NCBI GenBank assembly: GCA_007571225.1
Contig: RKRU01000099.1
Span: forward strand, 1-14,003
DNA: 14,003 bases
Direction of reading: 5' to 3'
DNA from: Nitrosopumilaceae archaeon
GTDB lineage: Archaea > Thermoproteota > Nitrososphaeria > Nitrososphaerales > Nitrosopumilaceae
Made by a program: the position numbers and the translations under genes. The notes beneath the pieces were generated by a model, which was not told where the DNA came from, did no database searches, and saw only the letters and a program-made list of their open reading frames with translations. Positions 6,398-12,848 of the stretch are shown here, one piece after another; position 1 is the first letter of the stretch; the number at the start of each line of letters is the position of its first letter.

Positions 6398-6405
6398 TTT
6401 TTATA
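6398..6405 (+). promoter_or_regulatory. TATA-like box for the secreted repeat protein
   Basis: TTTTTATA is centred about 28 nt upstream of the ATG at 6430. It supports a start at 6430, just before the hydrophobic signal segment. Confidence 0.45.
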
Positions 6406-6429
6406 CGAAGCAGGCGTAAACGTTTTGAA

Positions 6430-7335
6430 ATGTGGGTTGTCGTGGCGGCTGCAGCGGTGGCCGCGATAGTTTTACTGTCAGCATCTTCTATGGCCCATGC
6501 CGAGGTTCCGTCATGGGTCAAGAACAACGCTGGATGGTGGGCTGACGGGTCCATCTCAGAATCGGATTTCCTCTCTGGAATTTCATATTTGATCGGCGCG
6601 GGGATAATATCAGTTCCACCAACCGAGTCATCCGAGGCGCCGCCTGCCCATGCCGAGGTTCCGTCATGGGTCAAGAACAACGCTGGATGGTGGGCTGATG
6701 GGGCCATCTCAGACGATGATTTTCTAAACGGGATACAGTACCTGATCTCGGTAGGATTGATTACAGTAGTGTCTGTTGATGCACCCGGAACAGAGTCCGT
6801 ACCAGAACTATACGATCCAGAACTGGCGGCATTGGAGGCCGATCTTGAGGCGTGTGCGGATATTACAAAGGCATACAAGAGGATAGACTGTGAAAAGCCG
6901 GTAAAGCATGCCATAACCGTCTACCATTACAAGCTTGATGCTGAAAGGTTTGTTCTTGGACCGATCACATACTATTGGAAGGGGATAGGCTCTGACGGCA
7001 ACAATTTTGAGATTACATCAAGTGGGCAGCCCTTGTTGTACATACGGATGCTGGCCGAAAACACCAGCCCCGACGTTACGGCGTTGAACTGTACCAGTCC
7101 GTCATTATGTAGCTATGACTTGTGGGATGGTTCCAAGTCTTACCGATACTCCAGTACGGATTTCACAAGCGGACAGATTGTAATCAATCCCGGGGATTCG
7201 CGGGAATTCAACATATTGTTTGGTCCAAACATAGGGTATGGAGGCACCCAGCTGGAGTATGATCCCTCCAAGACCTATGAGTTTAGAATCAATGAAAACT
7301 TTGGAAGCGCCAGCATACCAATCCCGCTGAGCTGA
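6430..7335 (+). CDS. Secreted protein with two PSWVKNNAGWWADG modules
   Basis: From ATG 6430 the protein has 301 residues. It begins with a signal peptide (MWVVVAAAAVAAIVLLSASS, then MAHA, with likely cleavage before EVPSW). Two modules follow, each PSWVKNNAGWWADG-x-IS-x3-DF-x-GI-x-YLI-x3-I, about 51 residues apart. A linker rich in Glu and Asp leads to a beta-rich C-terminal domain (about 115-301) with the cysteines of EACADI, RIDCEK, LNCTS and SLCSYD, probably two disulfides. These modules are a hallmark of thaumarchaeal surface or periplasmic proteins; the function is unknown. A positively charged segment (IRSRRKRFE) lies just upstream in frame, so starting at ATG 6391 would give a better signal n-region. 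The TATA-like box at 6398 favours 6430. It is a single gene. Confidence 0.82.
   Translation: MWVVVAAAAVAAIVLLSASSMAHAEVPSWVKNNAGWWADGSISESDFLSGISYLIGAGIISVPPTESSEAPPAHAEVPSWVKNNAGWWADGAISDDDFLNGIQYLISVGLITVVSVDAPGTESVPELYDPELAALEADLEACADITKAYKRIDCEKPVKHAITVYHYKLDAERFVLGPITYYWKGIGSDGNNFEITSSGQPLLYIRMLAENTSPDVTALNCTSPSLCSYDLWDGSKSYRYSSTDFTSGQIVINPGDSREFNILFGPNIGYGGTQLEYDPSKTYEFRINENFGSASIPIPLS
6493..6698 (+). repeat. 53-bp perfect direct repeat inside the secreted protein gene
   Basis: Positions 6493-6545 and 6646-6698 are identical over 53 bases, including all synonymous sites, and 153 bases (51 codons) apart. They encode AHAEVPSWVKNNAGWWAD in both modules. The flanking parts of the two modules differ at many positions. 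This points to recent gene conversion or duplication rather than selection on protein alone. Confidence 0.9.
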
Positions 7336-7485
7336 CTGCGTATTCTGTTCATCGTACTGCTATGTGTGTGGCAGCAGTTGCTTTTGCCCGCTTGCGGGTA
7401 GATCCAGATGTGTGTGGTGTGCCGTGACTTGCAGACATCCTGCAGTTCTGTGTGGATGTGGCCCAACACGTATGTCTCAGCAGTG

Positions 7486-7494
7486 ATAAATATA
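7486..7494 (+). promoter_or_regulatory. TATA-like box for the PIN-like gene
   Basis: ATAAATATA is centred 25 nt upstream of the ATG at 7515, giving a leaderless start. It rules out the longer in-frame start at 7452, which lies upstream of the box. Confidence 0.6.
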
Positions 7495-7514
7495 ACCCGC
7501 ACGAACACCTGATT

Positions 7515-7835
7515 ATGAAGGTTCTTGTAGATGAGAACATCGATGGGTGGGATATCAGACTCCAGGCGCGCGGGTTTGACGCGTTCAGTGTTAAAAAACT
7601 GATAATCAATGGCGAAAGACTGACATCTGACTTTTCGGTGCTGAACTATGCCCGAAACAACGACATGGTACTCATCACAAAGGACAAGGAATGCATTCGT
7701 GGATGTGTTGAAAACTACATAAAATGTGTCGGACTAGACGACGAGTCCATGTTTGAGCTTGCCACGGGCGCGCTTGTGAAGCTCCAGAATGAGGACGACT
7801 TGTCTGTCCGTGCCGATGATGGCGGTAGGTCATAG
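7515..7835 (+). CDS. DUF5615 PIN-like domain protein
   Basis: The protein is 106 residues from ATG 7515. The start MKVLVDENIDGWDIRLQARG is the signature of the DUF5615/Mut7-C-like PIN domain: a strand ending in Asp6-Glu7, then a helix with W12 and R15. It is followed by FDAFSV, a middle Asp39 (TSDFSVLNYARNND) and MVLITKDKE with Asp57. These acidic residues are where PIN-type nucleases hold metal. Members are often toxins next to a small DUF433-type antitoxin; no such partner is visible on either side. Its stop at 7835 is four bases from the stop of the convergent gene at 7840. RNase activity is a family inference. A longer frame starts at 7452, but the TATA-like box decides for 7515. Confidence 0.8.
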   Translation: MKVLVDENIDGWDIRLQARGFDAFSVKKLIINGERLTSDFSVLNYARNNDMVLITKDKECIRGCVENYIKCVGLDDESMFELATGALVKLQNEDDLSVRADDGGRS

Positions 7836-7839
7836 TAGT

Positions 7840-8295
7840 TCACACCAGCGAGTCCAGATCGTGCATCCTCTCCATGGGATCGGCAAGCAGGTTCCTTCTG
7901 ATCAGTATGGGAATATTGTACATGGTTGCAAGCGTGATTGCATCTGACGCCCTGTAATTGCGCAAGACAATATCTTTTCTACCGGTAAGGTACAGGCTGG
8001 CACGCAGTACCTGGCCGCTCTCATAAACCTTGGCCTTTACCAGTACGAGTTCGTTCTCCTCACAGATCTCCGACACCATGCCATAGATGGATGGGGGCGC
8101 GGCGGGTTCACAGTTGTCTTCGGCCATGCTTGCAATGTAGCGGGCGACTTCTCCTGAGAACGCCCGCATATGGAACTCCTTACCGTCGTCGGATTTTAGA
8201 ACGGCCACACCCTCCATGGCATAAGGATCTACAAACCCTACGTACTCTACCCTCACGGATTCATAGTCGGGTTCTTGGGCCTGGGAGATATCCAT
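7840..8295 (-). CDS. Bifunctional nuclease (BFN/DUF151) domain protein
   Basis: The protein is 151 residues, the usual length of archaeal DUF151 proteins. VRVEYVGFVDPYAMEGVAVL (about 15-34), the central VKAKVYESGQVLRASLYL (about 86-103) and above all NYRASDAITLATMYNIPILI (113-132) are the family landmarks. The domain is named for bifunctional DNase/RNase activity reported for a plant member; activity in archaea is not established. The sequence has no signal peptide. It converges with the PIN-like gene with four bases between stops. A TATA-like box TTTATAAC (minus, 8321-8328) is 29 nt upstream of ATG 8295. Confidence 0.85.
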   Translation of the reverse strand: MDISQAQEPDYESVRVEYVGFVDPYAMEGVAVLKSDDGKEFHMRAFSGEVARYIASMAEDNCEPAAPPSIYGMVSEICEENELVLVKAKVYESGQVLRASLYLTGRKDIVLRNYRASDAITLATMYNIPILIRRNLLADPMERMHDLDSLV

Positions 8296-8320
8296 GTCAA
8301 ATGAATGTGGTGTATTGTAT

Positions 8321-8328
8321 GTTATAAA
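8321..8328 (-). promoter_or_regulatory. TATA-like box for the BFN-domain gene
   Basis: On the minus strand it reads TTTATAAC, centred about 29 nt upstream of ATG 8295. A start at or near the codon is expected. Confidence 0.45.
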
Positions 8329-8398
8329 GAGTCTCTCAAAACTCAGTAGTTAGAAATGTGTTTTTCAATATGCATGTGCAATTTGTAACTTTACATCC

Positions 8399-8466
8399 GG
8401 CGTAAATAATTTACCAAATTTGTGCCCAGAATCGGTCATTCCAGCGTGGGAGACGCAAACAGTTAC
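8399..8466 (+). repeat. Dispersed repeat, copy 4
   Basis: CCAAATTTGTGCC and AGAATCGGTCATTC are identical to copy 3, and the copy ends ACGCAAACAGTTAC. Upstream AACTTTACATC (8387-8397) is a weak match to the reverse complement of the right end, so the inverted ends seen in copy 3 are only partly kept. Confidence 0.75.
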
Positions 8467-8796
8467 TGTGATTTAGAGATGATAGTAATTGTCCAACCAA
8501 ACGATCCAGACTTGCTGATTCCAGACTTGCTGGTCCTATACATGACATGCTCCACCTGCCCCTGTTTGCGGCAGCAACTACAAGGACGGTCACGTCTCCG
8601 GCCCCCTTATGACCGTTGTATCGTCTAGTCTCGTCCTGCCGTTGCATCCTTTCTGCCTGCCTGCCTGCTATTGCCATGCCTAGAGCAGTCTGATCAACAG
8701 GCCATGTCGCCTACAAAACCCATAATCTGCAAGTCCTTCCCCACTTCGGCAAAAAACCGGACAATGCTCGTGCGTTCTATAACTTAATTTACTTAC

Positions 8797-10629
8797 GTGG
8801 CCCAAGCCGGTAACATGTCGACTGACGATGCCGCACTTGCCACAAAGTACGTCCTTGCCAAGAACGTCAAGTCCTACATGACAAGGAATACAATAGTAAT
8901 GCACCAAGACGATCTGACCCGGGTTGCGGCTACAAGAATGAACCGCGAGAATGCCGATATGGTGGTAGTCTGCGACGACGACAAGAGACTGGCCGGCGTG
9001 GTCACTGACACTGACATACTCGATAAGGTCAGCGATGTACACGTCTATGCGGAGGCCACCATGTTAAAAGATTTGATGACTTCGCCTGTAATTGACGTAA
9101 AGGAGAGCTCAACGGTGGGCGAGGCCCTGCTTATAATGAAGGAGTACAAGATACGCAAGCTGCCCGTCACCTCACACAACGACGTAATTGGACTAATCTC
9201 CCAAAGCAGCATAGTGGATGCCATAAAGCGTGCAAGGGAGACTCCACCGCGCCTCCTCAGCCCTCCAGTCAAGGCTGTCCTTGGAAACTTAGGGTTTGTA
9301 CTGCAGTTTGCAGGCGTACTGCTATTCGTTCCCGCCATAGTGGCCACGTTGCTTGAAGATACGACTATTGCAACTGGCATATTTTTGACCAACACACTGC
9401 TCTTGGTGACTGGTTTCTTCCTAAACTCGTATGGCGAAAAGGCCTCACTCAACCTGCGGCATGCATCGATTCTGGTGGTGGCAAGCCTGTCTATATTGTC
9501 GCTGTATGGTTCGATCCCGTACCTGTACGTGCTAGATGGAAACATGACCGATGTGGAACGCTTTGCCAACGCATTCTTTTCAAGTGCTGCTGGGTTCAGC
9601 ACGGGCGGCGTGTCGATATTTACGGAGCCTGAAAAGTATGGACACAGCTTCACCTTCTTTCGTAGCTATACGCAGCTGGTGGGAGGAATGAGCTTCATAT
9701 ACTTGGTAATAACTGCCTTTTATCCAGAGGCCCAGCTGAGGTCGATGCGCGCCTTTATCTCAGGCAAGGCGCTCCATATGAAGGAGCTCTTCCTTACGAT
9801 TACGATAATCTTCATACTGTACATAGTGATAGTGGCCATAATCCTGTTCTTCCTAGGAAAGCGGGACATACTGGACAACGTATCACTATCAATGAGTACG
9901 TTGGTGACGGGTGGATTCCTGCCATCATCTACCATACTTGACGAGCTGCTGTGGCAGGAGCATCTTGTATTGATGGGGGCCATGTTGCTTGGCGCCCTAC
10001 CGTTTACCTTCCATTATGGGTTTGTAAGCAAAAAGTTCCGCGTTGCAAAGCTTGGCAGGGAGGTGGTTACGTACCTTGTCATATTGGGAGTGTGTACTTC
10101 AATATTCGTAGTCATAAGTGGAATAACCCCGATTGATGCCACATTTTACGCCTTTTCTGCAAGCACGACTGCCGGACTGCAGCACGACAAGCTTGTGGGG
10201 CTCGGAGCGGCCGCATATGGAATGCTGGTGGTGATGATGTTCATCGGTGGCTGCGGCTTTTCAACTGCAGGTGGCGTGAAGATATTCCGGCTGTTACTTA
10301 TTCGGGACACGATACGGTTCTTCCGCAAATCCACACGTTCGCTACTCTCCGTCCAAAAGAAGCACGAGATAAAATCGATGCTCATAATAGTAATGCTCTT
10401 TCCTGCCATAGCCTCCATAGCAGGCATCCATCTCATGTTTGCCTCGCACGTCCCATATGACGAGGCATTCTTTGAGGCCAGCGGCATAATCACGACTGGT
10501 GGACTGTCTGCAGGTGTGGTGGACCTTGACACCGATCCGTCTACTAAGATAATACTCAGCTTTCTGATGATATTAGGACGCCTAGAGATCATTGCACTGA
10601 TCTACATCTTTGTGCCAAAGCTCGACTAG
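8797..10629 (+). CDS. TrkH-family potassium transporter with N-terminal CBS pair
   Basis: The protein has 610 residues. Residues about 25-146 form two CBS domains (MTRNTIVMHQDDLTRVAATR and VVTDTDILDKV; then LMTSPVIDVKESSTVGEALL and VIGLISQSSIVDAI), which commonly bind adenine nucleotides. Residues about 160-610 are a TrkH/KtrB-type membrane core. It shows four pore-loop-like segments: SAAGFSTGGV (263-272), STLVTGGFLP (367-376), SASTTAGLQ (454-462) and IITTGGLSAG (564-573). It also has CGFSTAGGVKIF (486-497) and the family's terminal MILGRLEIIALIYIF. It would carry potassium (or sodium) across the membrane, with CBS gating inside. The usual TrkA/RCK partner is absent from the window. GTG 8797 and ATG 8815 (residue 7) are both possible starts; TTAATTT at 8784-8790 fits 8815. 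Its stop codon lies inside a direct repeat. Confidence 0.9.
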   Translation: MAQAGNMSTDDAALATKYVLAKNVKSYMTRNTIVMHQDDLTRVAATRMNRENADMVVVCDDDKRLAGVVTDTDILDKVSDVHVYAEATMLKDLMTSPVIDVKESSTVGEALLIMKEYKIRKLPVTSHNDVIGLISQSSIVDAIKRARETPPRLLSPPVKAVLGNLGFVLQFAGVLLFVPAIVATLLEDTTIATGIFLTNTLLLVTGFFLNSYGEKASLNLRHASILVVASLSILSLYGSIPYLYVLDGNMTDVERFANAFFSSAAGFSTGGVSIFTEPEKYGHSFTFFRSYTQLVGGMSFIYLVITAFYPEAQLRSMRAFISGKALHMKELFLTITIIFILYIVIVAIILFFLGKRDILDNVSLSMSTLVTGGFLPSSTILDELLWQEHLVLMGAMLLGALPFTFHYGFVSKKFRVAKLGREVVTYLVILGVCTSIFVVISGITPIDATFYAFSASTTAGLQHDKLVGLGAAAYGMLVVMMFIGGCGFSTAGGVKIFRLLLIRDTIRFFRKSTRSLLSVQKKHEIKSMLIIVMLFPAIASIAGIHLMFASHVPYDEAFFEASGIITTGGLSAGVVDLDTDPSTKIILSFLMILGRLEIIALIYIFVPKLD

Positions 10630-10726
10630 GCGCCGTCTACTGCTCACACACACCCCACCTGTCAGTCAGCCGGCAGTAGTAGGCCACGCAATGAAAGGAC
10701 ATAGGCGCCGTCTACTGCTCACACAC
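10627..10726 (+). repeat. 25-bp direct repeat pair, 75-bp offset
   Basis: Two identical 25-mers starting TAGGCGCCGTCTACTGCTCA occur at 10627-10651 and 10702-10726. The match continues imperfectly (CACC/CGCC, then CTGTCAG/ATGTCAG, GCCG) to about 48 bases. The first copy begins with the TAG stop codon of the TrkH gene. The 50 bases between them share nothing obvious with the repeat. Confidence 0.85.
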
Positions 10727-11185
10727 GCCACATGTCAGATTGCCGATCCTGCGATCTGGGATGGGTTCATACTCTGTCGTGTTGTGTAGTGTGGGGCATG
10801 GTGCATGTAGTGGTGCACCGGGGCACGGTGCGGGTAGCACTGCGGGGCACGGTGCGGGTAGCACTGCGGCAGTCGCCATGCCGCGTGTCTATTCTCACTT
10901 GGCTCACTCTTTTTTACGCCGAACACACTGCCTGCGCCGTATCACTCTCATAACGTAAATGAGAGTCATCCGCGTTCACGACTAGTTCTTTGGATTCTGA
11001 TTGTCATGTACAGAACCGGAGCATCCGGGCAGGCATCTGCACATGCAATACTCTTGTAGTCTGGAGAAACTCCGATATTATGCAGTGTACTGCGGCTGCC
11101 GGCCGCATGCAGCCCCGTGGCGCCTCTCGTGGCTCGTGACGCGCAGCACCATTTCTGTATGCGCTGTACTATTGTACGCGCCAGA
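10630..11185. other. Intergenic region with direct and tandem repeats
   Basis: These 556 bases separate the convergent TrkH and six-helix membrane protein genes. They hold the second copy of the 25-bp repeat, a two-copy 24-bp tandem (10820-10867) and a stem GGCTGC/GCAGCC (11094-11099 and 11109-11114). Open frames across the tandem encode repetitive Val/Gly/His-rich peptides and look like chance. I see no gene. Confidence 0.6.
10820..10867 (+). repeat. 24-bp tandem repeat, two copies
   Basis: GGGGCACGGTGCGGGTAGCA then CTGC, repeated head to tail exactly twice (10820-10843, 10844-10867). It is G-rich on the plus strand. It lies between genes. Confidence 0.9.
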
Positions 11186-12043
11186 CTAGCACGTACTGTT
11201 TATCTTGCATCCGTCTCCTGCGGCATCTCTTATGCGCCTTGCCATTATGTATGGCGTGAGCAGTAGTACGGGGATGGATATGGCGATGAATAAGGTCTGC
11301 ATCTGTGCAAGCAGTGCAGACAGGGCGATCCCGCTTGCCGTGCCTACGAAGACCGTAAAGAAGGTACCTGCACATACGGGACACGCTATGAACAGCCCCG
11401 CTGCGGCCCCGATCGTACCCATGCTTCGCCTCTTTCTTGATATAGAGTATGCCCCTAGCGCCAAGGATGTGTTGAGTCCTACCAGGTACGAGACTGTCAG
11501 CTGCAGCATGAGGTTGATCGGGATTATCTGCAGGCCCACATGTTCAGTCAAGTATATGATGATTTTTGGCATGTATCCAAGGTCCCCACAACACGGGGCG
11601 ACAAACCCCGACGGTATCTCCGCGCCGTAGTGGGTTACAAAGTTGATCTCAGGTTGGTATACCAGCGTACCTGATACCATGGAGAAGAAGATGCCGTATA
11701 CGACAAATGTTGTAACAAATATCTTTCTGGACCTGCCGTCCCTTGTCGATATGGCTATTACAGAGGAGAGATCCCTCCTGCCTGCATTCCAGTCGTCAAT
11801 TTTGGCCATGTGGTACCTGTACATGCCGTATGTGACAGCCCCTAGGGATGCAATCATCGCAATGTAGAATCCGTAGGCCAGCCGCTGCACCGTGTCTATT
11901 GCATCTGGGGTAAGGTTTGCCGGATCTTGGTACTTGCCGTACACGACAAACAGTATCGTTATGGATGCAAGACCGATCAACACCAGTCGCATTCCGTTGT
12001 TGATCCCACGTTTTGGGGCAGCGCCGTCCATGCCGCCTGTCAT
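11186..12043 (-). CDS. Six-helix membrane protein with PCCG and CPVC motifs
   Basis: The protein has 285 residues. Hydrophobic helices are visible at about 19-36, 57-77, 108-129, 169-197, 210-235 and 250-268. Two cysteine motifs stand out: Pro150-Cys-Cys-Gly in SGFVAPCCGDLGYMPK, in the loop before helix four, and Cys221-Pro-Val-Cys224 in LFIACPVCAGTFFTVF, inside helix five. The CPxC pattern in a membrane helix is of the type that binds copper or forms a redox disulfide, but I cannot name the family. A Tyr/His-rich stretch (YHMAKIDDW, TYGMYR) adds possible ligands. The basic loops RRDL, SRKRRS and ARRIRD are probably cytoplasmic. The start is ATG 12043 or the second ATG at 12031; TATA-like TTTAAT near 12057 fits 12031. 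It is a single gene, convergent with the TrkH gene and divergent from the repeat region. Confidence 0.72.
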   Translation of the reverse strand: MTGGMDGAAPKRGINNGMRLVLIGLASITILFVVYGKYQDPANLTPDAIDTVQRLAYGFYIAMIASLGAVTYGMYRYHMAKIDDWNAGRRDLSSVIAISTRDGRSRKIFVTTFVVYGIFFSMVSGTLVYQPEINFVTHYGAEIPSGFVAPCCGDLGYMPKIIIYLTEHVGLQIIPINLMLQLTVSYLVGLNTSLALGAYSISRKRRSMGTIGAAAGLFIACPVCAGTFFTVFVGTASGIALSALLAQMQTLFIAISIPVLLLTPYIMARRIRDAAGDGCKINSTC

Positions 12044-12091
12044 GCAATCATGATTAAATTTTATGCGGTTTTGTGGCGCGGAGATGTGTCA

Positions 12092-12149
12092 CGTGCGGCT
12101 GTCTTTCTCCACATTTCGTGCGGCTGTCTTTCTCCACATTTCGTGCGGC
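12092..12149 (+). repeat. 25-bp tandem repeat, 2.3 copies
   Basis: CGTGCGGCTGTCTTTCTCCA then CATTT occurs at 12092-12116 and 12117-12141, followed by a partial third copy CGTGCGGC (12142-12149). It lies about 50 bases upstream of the minus-strand membrane protein gene. Confidence 0.9.
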
Positions 12150-12282
12150 GCGGCAGGGATCAATTCTGCATTGCATGTGGATGCAACTGCTGGCAGAACG
12201 GTACGTATGCATGACTGCGTGTGTAGTTTGCGGCTGCATCCGTGGCCATCCATGCGTGGAGTTGTGTGGCAGACAGTAGTTC

Positions 12283-12389
12283 TAGTACGACACTGAATTT
12301 TAATCCCATGCGCAAGTTGCAATCGCATATGCGACACGTTCAAGCAGAACAAATTTAGTACGACACTGAATTTTAATCCCATGTGCAAG
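12283..12389 (+). repeat. 28-bp direct repeat pair, 73-bp offset
   Basis: Two copies starting TAGTACGACACTGAATTTTA occur at 12283-12310 and 12356-12383, identical over 28 bases. They reach 34 bases with one mismatch (CCATGCGCAAG/CCATGTGCAAG). Each copy contains TTTTAATCCC, a TATA-like string, followed by ATG. The 39-45 bases between copies are unrelated to the repeat. Confidence 0.9.
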
Positions 12390-12624
12390 CGGGGTTGCCG
12401 ATGACATCTCCATTGTCTGTATTTGTCTGCATGCCCCACACACGCGTTGCAGCCCTCGCATACGGACAACATGTAGGTCGTGGATGTTTCTGATCTGCTG
12501 GCGCCTCATAATTCGGCAAACTCATCATTGTCGTCAGTGCAGTTTGTTGTTAATCATCGGCGACAGTATGTTGTCTGGCCTGTCAGTCATTATAATGTCT
12601 GTCCTTGTAGTATGGTGGCGCAGC

Positions 12625-12735
12625 CTTGTAATTACTACCGCCGTTCTGACATGGTGTGTGTCGCCACAAAGGCTGCCAAGCCTAGTACCCGTGGAGGTAC
12701 TTGTAATTACTACCGCCGTTCTGACATGGTGTGTG
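12625..12735 (+). repeat. 36-bp perfect direct repeat pair, 75-bp offset
   Basis: Copies at 12625-12660 and 12700-12735 are identical over 36 bases, starting CTTGTAATTACTACCGCCGT and ending CATGGTGTGTG. The 39 bases between them and the bases on either side do not resemble each other. Repeat length and spacing are those of a one-spacer CRISPR, but nothing else supports one. Confidence 0.95.
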
Positions 12736-12848
12736 AGTTTGGCACGACATGCCGTTTGTATGCCTACAGAAACTGTCAGTTTCGTATGGCAAAACCGCAT
12801 GCAGATGACAGATGCGGCTTGTGTGGATGCAGTCTGGGCCGATACGGC

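Larger units (their letters stand above)
5907..6429. other. Intergenic region with repeat copy 3, AT-rich
   Basis: These 523 bases hold the best-formed repeat copy (5980-6045), which has inverted ends. The AT-rich run at 6120-6160 and the (ATG)n run at 6268-6282 are low-complexity. A frame in phase with the next gene is open from 6241, but its encoded segment (five Met in a row, no conserved look) and the promoter at 6398 argue that it is untranslated. Confidence 0.5.
8296..8796. other. Intergenic region with repeat copy 4
   Basis: These 501 bases lie between two divergent genes. They contain repeat copy 4 (8399-8466), a 13-bp direct repeat TCCAGACTTGCTG (8505-8517 and 8520-8532), and a tetranucleotide run of four CTGC units (8653-8668). 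TATA-like boxes near 8775-8783 and 8784-8790 precede the TrkH gene. I see no gene or RNA gene. Confidence 0.6.
12044..12848. other. Long intergenic region rich in direct repeats
   Basis: I support no gene in these 805 bases, the longest gene-free stretch of the window. They hold a 25-bp tandem (12092-12149), a 28-bp direct repeat pair (12283/12356) and a 36-bp direct repeat pair (12625/12700). Two long overlapping plus-strand frames run from about 12480 to 13049. They go through the repeats and into the antisense of PurP, so I take them as shadows. Confidence 0.6.

Noticed and set aside
6241..6429. N-terminal extension of the secreted repeat protein
   Set aside because: The 63 extra residues contain five consecutive Met and no conserved look, and the TATA-like box at 6398 lies inside them. 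Kept only as an alternative that a start at 6391 would partly use.
10732..10958. Plus- and minus-strand frames across the 24-bp tandem
   Set aside because: A 24-base unit is a multiple of three, so any frame crossing it stays open. The peptides are low-complexity and unsupported.
12625..12735. A one-spacer CRISPR array
   Set aside because: Repeat (36) and spacer (39) lengths fit, but there are only two repeats, no cas genes, no leader, and the other offset-74 pairs nearby have different repeats.
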